Assembly: GCA_035295745.1 (NCBI GenBank)
Contig: DATGIL010000034.1
Location: 186,001-250,000 of the forward strand
Reading direction: 5' to 3'
Origin: JAIQFL01 sp035295745
Lineage (GTDB): Bacteria > Acidobacteriota > Terriglobia > Bryobacterales > Bryobacteraceae
Length of the DNA: 64,000 nt
Made by a program: the position numbers and the translations under genes. This document shows positions 1-7,833 of this stretch, piece after piece. The notes beneath the pieces are model-generated. The model saw only the letters and a list, made by a program, of their open reading frames with translations, had not been told where the DNA came from and did not search any database. Within the stretch, counting starts at the first letter, position 1, and each line of letters opens with the position of its first letter.

Positions 1-218
1 ATTCGCAGGCGGCAATTGTCAAGGCGTTCTGCACGTCGAAAGCGCGAGAGACTGTCTCGTGGGCTCGCGAACTCATGGGAGGCAACGGGATACTGGTCGA
101 CTACAACGTGGCGCGCTTTTTTGCCGATGCCGAGGCGATCTATTCCTACGAAGGCACGTTCCAGATGCAGAACCTGATTATCGGTAAGGCCATAACAGGG
201 TTCAGCGCGTTCGTCTAA
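1..218 (+). CDS. Acyl-CoA dehydrogenase, C-terminal end (partial, glutaryl-CoA dehydrogenase-like)
   Basis: The window opens inside this gene; the last 72 codons are visible and end at TAA 216-218. The readable tail contains GGNGI, an R-x-x-x-D-A-E-A-I-x-x-YEGT stretch and a final GKAITGF. These are hallmarks of the C-terminal helical domain of acyl-CoA dehydrogenases, and the YEGT...GKAITG ending most resembles glutaryl-CoA dehydrogenases. Such flavoenzymes oxidise an acyl-CoA to the enoyl-CoA and pass electrons to ETF. The next gene, an enoyl-CoA hydratase, starts 33 bases later behind a strong Shine-Dalgarno and would hydrate the product, so the two probably belong to one operon. The substrate cannot be fixed from the tail alone. 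Confidence 0.85.
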   Translation, partial: SQAAIVKAFCTSKARETVSWARELMGGNGILVDYNVARFFADAEAIYSYEGTFQMQNLIIGKAITGFSAFV

Positions 219-251
219 GACCCACGGCCCAGTTCACTTTAGGAGGGTTTT

Positions 252-1055
252 ATGAGTACTGCTGTAACAGGGTTATCACTCGAGAATGTTCTCTACGAAA
301 AGAAGGCATCCATTGCCTACATCACGCTGAATCGTCCCAAGGTGCTCAACGCCCTGAATCATCGGACGTTTGAGGACTTGAAAACAGCTTTCGAGAATGC
401 GCAAGGCGATGCCGAAGTGCGCGGCGTCGTCCTGACCGGAGCGGGTGATAAAGCGTTCATAGCCGGCGCCGACATCAGTGAACTCGCCACGACGACCGCG
501 GTCGACGCGGAAGACGGCAGCCGCTTCGGCCAGGAAGTTCTCAACCTGATCGAGACTTTGGGCAAGCCGGTCATCGCCGCAATCAACGGCTTCGCGTTAG
601 GAGGCGGCTGCGAAACGGCGATGGCGTGCACCATTCGTGTTGCTTCAGAGCATGCCAAGTTCGGCCAACCGGAAGTGAAATTGGGGCTCCTCCCCGGCGG
701 TGGCGGAACGCAACGCTTGCCGCGGCTCATCGGAAAAGGCCGGGCTCTGCAGCTTATTCTCTCCGGAGAAATGATCGGGGCGCAGGAGGCCTATCGGATC
801 GGGCTGGTAAACGAGGTCGTTCCAGCAACCGAAGTGATTCCCCGGGCCGAGGCAATTCTCAAACAGATCTTCGCCAACGCTCCGCTCGCCGTTAAGTACT
901 CGATAGAGGCGGTGAACCGAGGATTGGAAACTAGCCAAGCCGAGGGTCAGGCGCTTGAGGCGTCCTTCTTTGGGCTTTGCGCTGGAACAGAAGACAAGAA
1001 GGAAGGTACGCAAGCGTTCCTGCAAAGGCGCGCGCCCAAATTCCAGGGGCGATGA
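252..1055 (+). CDS. Enoyl-CoA hydratase (crotonase family)
   Basis: A 267-residue crotonase-superfamily enzyme of normal length. It has the oxyanion-hole segments (AFIAGADI near residue 73 and ALGGG near 117). Both glutamates used in hydration are present, one just after ALGGGC (CETAM) and one in GQPEVKLG. GGTQRLPR and a C-terminal FxGR-type end complete the family pattern. Expected reaction: syn-hydration of a 2-enoyl-CoA to the 3-hydroxyacyl-CoA in the cytoplasm. The ATG at 252 is preceded by AGGAGG with good spacing. It lies between an acyl-CoA dehydrogenase end and a CoA-transferase, consistent with a short acyl-CoA degradation operon. Chain-length specificity is not visible. Confidence 0.92.
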   Translation: MSTAVTGLSLENVLYEKKASIAYITLNRPKVLNALNHRTFEDLKTAFENAQGDAEVRGVVLTGAGDKAFIAGADISELATTTAVDAEDGSRFGQEVLNLIETLGKPVIAAINGFALGGGCETAMACTIRVASEHAKFGQPEVKLGLLPGGGGTQRLPRLIGKGRALQLILSGEMIGAQEAYRIGLVNEVVPATEVIPRAEAILKQIFANAPLAVKYSIEAVNRGLETSQAEGQALEASFFGLCAGTEDKKEGTQAFLQRRAPKFQGR

Positions 1056-1085
1056 AGCACAGCATTTGAACCTAAGGAGACTGCA

Positions 1086-2327
1086 ATGACGACTGACAAC
1101 ATTTTTTCGGGATTGAAGGTGGTTGACTTCTCGAGCTTCGTGGCTGGTCCCAGCGCCGCCGTGATCCTGGGTGACTTTGGCGCGGACGTGCTCAAAGTAG
1201 AGCCGCCGCTCGGCGACCCTTGGAGAAAAGGGAACCACATACCACCGCAACCGCAAGCCAAGGAACCGTATCAGTTTCACTTGGCCAACCGTAACAAACG
1301 CAGCATCGCGCTGGATCTGAAATCACCTGTCGCTCAACAGATTCTCGAGAAGCTCGCCAAATGGGCCGACGTGTTCGTTGTCAACACGCCGCACCATGCA
1401 CGCAAAAAGCTAAAGCTCGAATACGAGGATGTGGCGCAGTGGAATCCACGCTTGATCTACGCCGATCTCACGGGATTTGGCGAAAAGGGCCCCGATGCCG
1501 AACTGCCGGGATTCGATATCACGTCCTACTGGGCACGCAGCGGCCTCTTGTCGATGACGCGCGATGCGGGCGTCCCTCCCACCTGGCCCGTGGGCGGTAG
1601 CGGTGACAATGCTACTGCTGTCGGATTGTACTCGGCGATCGTCACCGCGCTCTATCGCCGTGAGCGCACCGGCACTGGCTCGCACGTCACAACTTCGCTG
1701 CTCGCCGAAGGGGTCTGGTCCGCCAGCGTTTCGATCCAGGCCGCGTTGAGCGGAGCGACATTTTCCGCTCCGCACGACCGGAAGAACCCAGCGAATGCTG
1801 CTTTGAACGTGTATCGGGCCTCTGACGGAACGTGGTTCGTGCTTATCGTCGATCAGAGCAAATTGGTGGCAGTCCTGAAAGCGATCGGCCGTGCTGAACT
1901 CCTGACGGATCCGCGCTTCTCAGATCCCGCGAAGTTGGCGGCAAACATGCCCCACTTGACCGCCATATTCGACGAAGTGTTTGCGGCGCAGCCGATGGCC
2001 TATTGGTATCAGGTATTCGCCGGCCTCAACGTCACGTTCGGCGCAGTGCGGGGTCCGCAAGAAGTGATCAACGATCCTCAGCTCCGAGCGAATGACATCG
2101 TCGTGCCGCTTGAAGGCGCCGGGGGCAAGCTCACCTCGACCATCAGCAGTCCGATACAGGTGCACGGCGTGAGCAAAGTGCCTGCAAGGCGGGCCCCGGA
2201 AATTGGCGAACACAACGAAGAAGTTCTTAAGGAACTCGGCTTCGACGCGAAAGCCATCGACGGCTTTCACGCCAGCGGCACTGTTCCGGTGGTTCTGCAT
2301 GTTGGTGCGGCGAGTGAGCGAGGTTGA
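1086..2327 (+). CDS. Class III CoA-transferase (CaiB/BaiF family)
   Basis: A 413-residue family III CoA-transferase. The N-terminus (KVVDFSSFVAGP...GDFGADVLKVEPP) and the RNKRSIALDLK segment are diagnostic. The catalytic aspartate lies in GPDAELPGFD near residue 147, and GD/ATAVGLYSAI and the C-terminal APEIGEHNEEVL helix follow. These enzymes move CoA between acyl-CoA and a free acid through an enzyme-bound anhydride. An AAGGAG ribosome-binding site precedes the ATG at 1086. The stop at 2325-2327 nearly touches the next crotonase gene, so translation is probably coupled. It is likely to activate the organic acid degraded by the surrounding operon, with succinyl-CoA a common donor in the family; the true acid is unknown. 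Confidence 0.9.
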   Translation: MTTDNIFSGLKVVDFSSFVAGPSAAVILGDFGADVLKVEPPLGDPWRKGNHIPPQPQAKEPYQFHLANRNKRSIALDLKSPVAQQILEKLAKWADVFVVNTPHHARKKLKLEYEDVAQWNPRLIYADLTGFGEKGPDAELPGFDITSYWARSGLLSMTRDAGVPPTWPVGGSGDNATAVGLYSAIVTALYRRERTGTGSHVTTSLLAEGVWSASVSIQAALSGATFSAPHDRKNPANAALNVYRASDGTWFVLIVDQSKLVAVLKAIGRAELLTDPRFSDPAKLAANMPHLTAIFDEVFAAQPMAYWYQVFAGLNVTFGAVRGPQEVINDPQLRANDIVVPLEGAGGKLTSTISSPIQVHGVSKVPARRAPEIGEHNEEVLKELGFDAKAIDGFHASGTVPVVLHVGAASERG

Positions 2328-2329
2328 AT

Positions 2330-3130
2330 ATGAACGATATCCTTACCGAGCGTTCCGAGGCTATCTTGCGCGTGCAGTTGAACCGTCCCGCCAAAAAGAA
2401 CGCGATGACTTCGAGCATGTATCTGGAACTCGCGGAGATCCTCAACGATGCCGCCAGTAACGATGGCGTACGGGTCGTGCTCTGGCACGGCGCGGGCGGC
2501 TCATTCACGGCCGGCAACGATGTGGAGGATTTCCTCAAGAATCCTCCGGGACCGGGGCTCTCTCCTCAGAGCCGTCTGATGACCGCGCTGATGAATCTCG
2601 ACAAGCCCCTCGTGGCCGCCGTACAGGGTATCGCGGTGGGAGGCGGCACGACCATGTTGACGCACTGCGACTTCGTGTACGCAGGCGAGAGCACCAGGTT
2701 CCAAATGCCTTTCGTCAACCTTGGCCTGGTGCCGGAATTTGGATCGAGTTTCTCGATACCGAGTCGCCTCGGATATATTCGCGCGGCAGAACTGATTCTA
2801 CTCGGGCAGCCCTTCGATGCACGGCGGGCAGCGGAGCTTGGTTTAGTGACCAGGGTTGTGCCCGATGCGGATCTGCTTGCCGCTGCGACAGAAACAGCCG
2901 GGAAGTTGGCGCAAAAACCAATCGGGGCGATGCGGGCCTGCAAGAGGTTGATGCGGCTTGCGACACGCGAACAGGTTGAGGCGGCGATCAGTCGTGAAAA
3001 CGAAGAGTTCGCTTTGCGGCTGCGCTTGCCGGAAGCTAGGGAGGCCTTCTCCGCATTTCTTGAGAAACGTCCGCCGGACTTCACGAGGGTAACCACGGTC
3101 GCGCCGCCCGCAGCGGTAGCGACGAAGTGA
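2330..3130 (+). CDS. Enoyl-CoA hydratase/isomerase family protein, atypical catalytic residues
   Basis: A 266-residue crotonase-fold protein, starting at ATG 2330, two bases after the upstream stop; a TTG at 2324 is an alternative start. The oxyanion-hole elements (FTAGNDVEDF and AVGGG) are present. At the two positions where hydratases carry glutamate it has Thr (GGGTTML) and a Pro-Phe pair (QMPFVNLGLVPE). The classical hydratase dyad is therefore missing, although the Glu in VPEFGSS remains, as in enoyl-CoA isomerases and related members. It may be an isomerase or a specialised hydratase/hydrolase for the same pathway as its neighbours. The family call is firm; the reaction is not. Confidence 0.85.
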   Translation: MNDILTERSEAILRVQLNRPAKKNAMTSSMYLELAEILNDAASNDGVRVVLWHGAGGSFTAGNDVEDFLKNPPGPGLSPQSRLMTALMNLDKPLVAAVQGIAVGGGTTMLTHCDFVYAGESTRFQMPFVNLGLVPEFGSSFSIPSRLGYIRAAELILLGQPFDARRAAELGLVTRVVPDADLLAAATETAGKLAQKPIGAMRACKRLMRLATREQVEAAISRENEEFALRLRLPEAREAFSAFLEKRPPDFTRVTTVAPPAAVATK

Positions 3131-3134
3131 CAGT

Positions 3135-4448
3135 ATGAGACCCGGAACGTCCACAGTTCGACAGGTCGCCCAAACGCGAATACCCACGAAATGGGGAATG
3201 TTTCAAGCGTTCGGGTTCGAGAGCGCCAACTCGAAGGAGACCGCGATTGCACTCATCATGGGCGACCTTTGCGAACGGAACGCCAACGTTCCGCTGCTGC
3301 GGGTCCATTCTCAGTGCCTGACCAGCGAGGCGTTCGGGTCGCTTCGTTGTGATTGCGCCGAGCAGTTAGAAATCGCTCTGCGAGAAATTTCCAAAGAAGG
3401 GCGCGGACTGGTGATTTATGACCATCAGGAAGGTCGCGGTATTGGCCTGACGGCGAAGTTGCAAGCCTACGCTCTTCAGGACAATGGGCTCGATACGGTG
3501 GAAGCAAATCTTGCTCTCGGGCTGAACGCCGATCAACGAAACTACCGTCTGTCGGCCGACATTTTGCATGAGCTTGGCGTCAGTCGAGTCCGCCTGCTTT
3601 CGAACAACCCGGCGAAGTCCCGGGCTTTGATCGAGGCTGGCATCGAAGTTGTCGACCAGGTTCCCTGCGAGGTTGCGCCGAACCCGCATTCGATTGCCTA
3701 TCTGAGTGCTCAGAAGGAGCGAATGGGGCACGCCCTGCACGTCGCACCGGCGGTTGACGAAACGCAGTTTGCGACGGTTGAGACGGCGATCCGCGAAATG
3801 AGGGCCGGACGGATGATCGTGGTGGTGGACGACGAGGATCGCGAAAACGAGGGCGACCTGACGATCGCCGCGGAGATGATCACGCCGGCGGCCGTCAACT
3901 TCATGGCAACCCACGCCCGCGGCCTGATCTGTCTCGCAATGACTCCCGAGAGGCTCGATCAGTTGGAACTTGCTCCGATGGAGCCAGACAATACGGCTCT
4001 GGGTGGCACCGCCTTCACCGTGTCCATCGACTCCAAAGCTCCGGGCATGACGACGGGAATCTCGGCTTGGGATCGGGCCGAAACGATCAGGGCCGCCGTT
4101 AATCCAAGTAGTGTTCCCAGCGACTTCGCGCGACCTGGCCACGTTTTTCCGCTTCGCGCTCGCCCGGGCGGTGTTCTCGAGCGGCGAGGCCAGACCGAGG
4201 CCGCAGTCGATCTGGCGAGTCTTGCGGGCTTGTACCCGGCTGGCGTGATCTGCGAGATCGTCAACGATGACGGGACCATGGCACGGGTGCCGGATCTTAT
4301 CCGATTCTGCCGGAAGCACGAGTTGGTGATGATAACGGTCGCAGATCTGGCCCGATATAGATTCGAACTCGACTGTGACGAATGGCTCGCGGGAATCGAC
4401 GTGCTTTCTTCGGTGAGCCCCAGGCGGCAAGCACTGGCAGCACATTGA
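3135..4448 (+). CDS. Fused GTP cyclohydrolase II - DHBP synthase, domain order reversed (RibA-RibB)
   Basis: A 437-residue bifunctional riboflavin-biosynthesis protein. Residues about 15-200 are a GTP cyclohydrolase II: HSQCLTSEAFGSLRCDC gives the three zinc cysteines, then YDHQEGRGIGL, TVEANLALG and the Asp/Arg pair in ADQR, ending in a KMGH-like ERMGH. Residues about 210-415 are a 3,4-dihydroxy-2-butanone-4-phosphate synthase: DDEDRENEGDL acidic loop, HARGLICLAM, TTGISAWDR, RPGHVFPLRA and LAGLYPAGVICEI. Both active sites look intact. In the common RibBA fusion the DHBP synthase comes first; here it comes second. The gene starts 4 bases after a crotonase and sits inside a catabolic operon rather than with ribD/E/H. 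It would supply both precursors of riboflavin, and so FAD for the flavoenzymes beside it. Confidence 0.93.
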   Translation: MRPGTSTVRQVAQTRIPTKWGMFQAFGFESANSKETAIALIMGDLCERNANVPLLRVHSQCLTSEAFGSLRCDCAEQLEIALREISKEGRGLVIYDHQEGRGIGLTAKLQAYALQDNGLDTVEANLALGLNADQRNYRLSADILHELGVSRVRLLSNNPAKSRALIEAGIEVVDQVPCEVAPNPHSIAYLSAQKERMGHALHVAPAVDETQFATVETAIREMRAGRMIVVVDDEDRENEGDLTIAAEMITPAAVNFMATHARGLICLAMTPERLDQLELAPMEPDNTALGGTAFTVSIDSKAPGMTTGISAWDRAETIRAAVNPSSVPSDFARPGHVFPLRARPGGVLERRGQTEAAVDLASLAGLYPAGVICEIVNDDGTMARVPDLIRFCRKHELVMITVADLARYRFELDCDEWLAGIDVLSSVSPRRQALAAH

Positions 4449-4471
4449 TCAGAAACAAGGATGGAGTAACT

Positions 4472-5410
4472 ATGGCAACAATCACGACTTCCAATAAAGA
4501 ACGCACCACCAGCGGCAAGACCACATCTGGTCGCTTGTTTGTTCTCGACCTGAGTGGCGACCGGATCTTCACCGTTAACCCGGATGGCTCAAACAAGAAG
4601 GTCATCGTAACTGGCTGCCGATTCCCCGATGGGATCGTCGTCGACGCACAGCGGGGTCATATCTACTGGACAAACATGGGCGCTCCCAAAATCAACGACG
4701 GCTCGATCGAGCGAGCCGATCTCGATGGTCGGAATCGCAAGACGATCGTTCCCGAAGGCGCCACATTCACGCCCAAGCAACTCCATCTCGATCGGGAAAA
4801 CGGAAAGCTCTACTGGTCAGACCGTGAAGGGATGCGCGTCATGCGAGTGAATCTCGATGGCTCGCATATTGAGACCCTCGTGGATACAAGTCACGGGGAT
4901 GCACGGCCCGGCCGCGACGCAACGAAATGGTGCGTGGGAATCACCGTGGACCCCAAGCGAAGGCAAATCTACTGGACCCAAAAAGGTCCGGACAACGCCA
5001 ACCAAGGGATACTCTGTCGTGCCGGCATCGACATCCCGGCGGGCGAGACCGCCGCCAACCGAAGCGATATCGAGGTGTTCTTCGACCATCTGCCGGAGCC
5101 GATCGACTTGGAACTGGACATCGAGAATCGCGTTCTTTATTGGACCGATCGGGGCGATCCGCCGCGAGGCAATACCGTGAATCGCGCTTCAGTCGATGCG
5201 AAACCCGAGACGCCTGAGATCGTCTTCAGCCATTTGATGGAAGGAATCGGTATAGCCCTGGATGTTCCGGCTAATCGCATGTTCATCACCGATTTCGCCG
5301 GCTCAATTTACTCGGCCAATCTTGACGGGTCCGCGAAAAGGAACTTTCTATACGCTCAGGGAAACCTGACCGGAATTGCGTACGCACAGATACCTTCAAA
5401 GGAGAATTGA
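4472..5410 (+). CDS. YWTD-repeat beta-propeller protein
   Basis: A 312-residue protein built from repeats carrying YWT/YWS signatures (IYWTN, LYWSD, IYWTQ, LYWTD) with intervening NLDG/DLDG and GI-x-VD elements. This is typical of six-bladed LDL-receptor-type propellers. No signal peptide or catalytic motif is visible, so it is probably cytoplasmic. The ATG at 4472 was chosen over an in-frame upstream start because an AAGGATGGAG stretch lies just before it. Its stop overlaps the start region of the following dehydrogenase. Bacterial members of this fold are sometimes annotated as lactonase-like or binding proteins, but nothing here proves enzymatic activity. Its role in the acyl-CoA operon is unknown. 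Confidence 0.85.
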   Translation: MATITTSNKERTTSGKTTSGRLFVLDLSGDRIFTVNPDGSNKKVIVTGCRFPDGIVVDAQRGHIYWTNMGAPKINDGSIERADLDGRNRKTIVPEGATFTPKQLHLDRENGKLYWSDREGMRVMRVNLDGSHIETLVDTSHGDARPGRDATKWCVGITVDPKRRQIYWTQKGPDNANQGILCRAGIDIPAGETAANRSDIEVFFDHLPEPIDLELDIENRVLYWTDRGDPPRGNTVNRASVDAKPETPEIVFSHLMEGIGIALDVPANRMFITDFAGSIYSANLDGSAKRNFLYAQGNLTGIAYAQIPSKEN

Positions 5411-5412
5411 TC

Positions 5413-6375
5413 ATGTCATTCGATAAACCCATTCGCCGTATTGCGGTTGTCGGCACCGGAGTCATCGGTGCGAGTTGGGCCGCACAATATCTCGCTCGCG
5501 GATTCGAAGTGATTGCCACCGACCCCGCCCCGGGCGCTGACGAGAACTTACGCAAGTACGTTGACAACGCCTGGGAATTACTCACGGCCATCGGCCTTAC
5601 ACCGGGGGCATCGCGCGACCGCTTGAGCTTTACCTCGAATCTGCGGGATGCCCTGGCGAATGCCGATTTCGTTCAGGAGAACGGCCCCGAGAGGCCGGAG
5701 TTCAAGACCAAACTTTTCGCCGACATGGACGATGCCACCCCACTGGATTCAATCATCGCGTCGAGTTCATCGGGAATAACGCCCAGTGTCATGCAGTCGA
5801 AGTGCAAGCACCCGGAGCGTGTCCTCGTCGGCCATCCTTTCAATCCGCCGCACATCGTTCCATTGGTTGAAGTGGTTGGCGGGGCGAAGACGTCGCCCGA
5901 AGCGATTCAACGGGCGATGGCATTCTATGCATCCATCGGAAAGAAAGCTATCCGGCTGAACAAGGAGCTTCCAGGGCACGTCGCGAACCGTCTTCAAATT
6001 GCGCTATACAGCCAGGTCATGTATTTGATCCAGCAGGGTGTATTGAGTGTCGCCGATGCCGACGACGCGGTGAGCTATGGACCCGGACTCCGTTGGGGAG
6101 TGATGGGCCCGAGTCTTCAATGGCACCTGGGCGGTGGCGCCGGCGGAATCAAGCACTTCATGGAGCACCTCATGGATCCGTTAGCCGCGTCGATTAGGAA
6201 CCTAGGCAGTCCTGACGTCACGCCGGAGCTCAAGAAACTGATCTCCGAGGGCGTTTTGCAGGAAGCTGGAGACCACTCGGTCGAGCAACTCGCGGCGCAA
6301 GAGAACGAGGTACTGGTCGGCCTTCTCAAGCTTCGTTCCAACCAAGCGGAGGCTCCTGCTCGCGCACAGGTTTAG
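5413..6375 (+). CDS. 3-hydroxyacyl-CoA dehydrogenase family NAD-dependent enzyme
   Basis: A 320-residue dehydrogenase. The NAD-binding GTGVIGASWA lies at the N-terminus, and the catalytic His is in GHPFNPPHIVPLVEVV near residue 140. A second helical domain contains GPGLRWGVMGP. The single-NAD-domain form with the GLRW...GP signature is closest to the L-carnitine dehydrogenase / lambda-crystallin (gulonate dehydrogenase) branch rather than FadB. ATG 5413 follows GGAG; the TTG at 5407 overlaps the previous stop. In this operon it would oxidise a 3-hydroxy acid or 3-hydroxyacyl-CoA made by the crotonases. The exact substrate remains open. Confidence 0.9.
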   Translation: MSFDKPIRRIAVVGTGVIGASWAAQYLARGFEVIATDPAPGADENLRKYVDNAWELLTAIGLTPGASRDRLSFTSNLRDALANADFVQENGPERPEFKTKLFADMDDATPLDSIIASSSSGITPSVMQSKCKHPERVLVGHPFNPPHIVPLVEVVGGAKTSPEAIQRAMAFYASIGKKAIRLNKELPGHVANRLQIALYSQVMYLIQQGVLSVADADDAVSYGPGLRWGVMGPSLQWHLGGGAGGIKHFMEHLMDPLAASIRNLGSPDVTPELKKLISEGVLQEAGDHSVEQLAAQENEVLVGLLKLRSNQAEAPARAQV

Positions 6376-6488
6376 CTCGCACGACTTGACCCCGCTTGGC
6401 CATCCAGGGATGACCCAACAAGTGGGAGTGTCGGCTCGAGTAAACCCGAGTGCGCGAGGCAACGAAAGGCAAGTGAATCGAGGCAGGT

Positions 6489-7817
6489 ATGGCACAACCT
6501 AAGGTCGTCATAGTGGGCGGAGGCTTTGCCGGATTAGCCGCCGCCAAAGCGTTGAGAAAGACAGCCGCGGAGGTAATCCTGATCGACCGCACGAATCACC
6601 ACCTCTTTCAGCCTTTGCTATATCAGGTGGCGACCTCGGTGCTGGGACCGGGTCAGATTGCGACACCAATCCGCAGCATTCTTCGGAATCAGAAAAACAC
6701 GACGGTGATCATGGGAGAGGTGACGGGGGTTGATAAGGATCGGAAGTTCGTCATCGTCAGCGATGCCGACCGTCAGAACCTATCGATTGCGTACGACTAT
6801 CTTATACTGGCGACCGGCGCCAGCCACAGCTACTTTGGTCACGATGAATTTGCGGAGTACGCACCTGGGTTGAAAAGCCTGGCGGACGCCGAGGCGGCGC
6901 GAAACAAAATCTTGCAGGCGTTCGAGAGGGCGGAGGCTGAGGAAGACCCCGCGATTCGGCGGAATCTGCTAACGTTCGTTCTCGTTGGCGCCGGTCCCAC
7001 CGGTGTGGAAATGGCCGGCGCTCTCGCCGTTCTCGTTCGCAGTACCTTGAAGTCTGACTTTCGCAGGGTCGATCCCGCCTCGGCAAGAATTGTGCTCGTT
7101 GATATGGCCTCCAGGGTTTTGGGGCCGTTTTCGGAGAGTCTCTCCCAAGCGGCAAAGCAGCGACTCGAGAAGTTGGGAGTCGAAGTACGACTTGGGCATA
7201 GCGTCGATGAAATCGACGCTGACGGCATAGTGGTGGCCGGCGAACGCATCGCAAGCAGAACTGTGATCTGGACTGCGGGAGTCGCCCCGTCGCCGGCGGG
7301 CAAGTGGCTGAACGTCGAAACTGACCGCGCGGGTAGGGTCCGCATTCAGAGAGACCTGACCGTGCCCGGGCGTCCCGAGATTTTTGTGGTGGGAGATACG
7401 GCTTCGCTCGATCAAAACGGCAAACCCCTGCCAGGTGTCGCGCAGGTGGCGATTCAGCAGGGCCGTTATGCGGGAAAGCTGATTCACAACCGCATTGTCG
7501 GCAACCCTCCTCCGCCCCCGTTTGACTACTTTGACAAAGGCAGCATGGCAGTGGTCGGCAAGGGTTTCGCTGTGCTGGAGAGCGGCAAAGTCAAAATCAG
7601 CGGCCTCGTGGCTTGGCTCACCTGGGCCGCCGTGCACCTCCAATTCCTCGCCACATCGAGCCTCCGCTTGACCGTATTCCTGCAATGGGTGTGGACGTAT
7701 TTTACCGGACAGCGGGGTGACCGGCTAATCGTCAACCATAATCGTTTTTCAGCCACTAAACCAACGACGCGTACCACCGTCGAAGCGGTCCTGGCGGGTA
7801 GGCAAAAGGCGACGTAG
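6489..7817 (+). CDS. Type II NADH dehydrogenase (NDH-2)
   Basis: A 442-residue two-dinucleotide-fold flavoprotein. GGGFAGLAAAKAL at the N-terminus binds FAD, LILATGASHSYFGHD is characteristic, and GAGPTGVEMAGAL near residue 172 binds NADH. GDTAS near 300 is the second FAD motif. The hydrophobic and basic C-terminal 70 residues probably attach it to the inner membrane face, as in other NDH-2 proteins. It oxidises NADH and reduces quinone without pumping protons. It follows an NAD-dependent dehydrogenase after a 113-base gap and so can re-oxidise the NADH made by the operon and feed the bc/caa3 chain encoded downstream. Confidence 0.92.
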   Translation: MAQPKVVIVGGGFAGLAAAKALRKTAAEVILIDRTNHHLFQPLLYQVATSVLGPGQIATPIRSILRNQKNTTVIMGEVTGVDKDRKFVIVSDADRQNLSIAYDYLILATGASHSYFGHDEFAEYAPGLKSLADAEAARNKILQAFERAEAEEDPAIRRNLLTFVLVGAGPTGVEMAGALAVLVRSTLKSDFRRVDPASARIVLVDMASRVLGPFSESLSQAAKQRLEKLGVEVRLGHSVDEIDADGIVVAGERIASRTVIWTAGVAPSPAGKWLNVETDRAGRVRIQRDLTVPGRPEIFVVGDTASLDQNGKPLPGVAQVAIQQGRYAGKLIHNRIVGNPPPPPFDYFDKGSMAVVGKGFAVLESGKVKISGLVAWLTWAAVHLQFLATSSLRLTVFLQWVWTYFTGQRGDRLIVNHNRFSATKPTTRTTVEAVLAGRQKAT

Positions 7818-7833
7818 TTAAGGAAGGCTCAAC

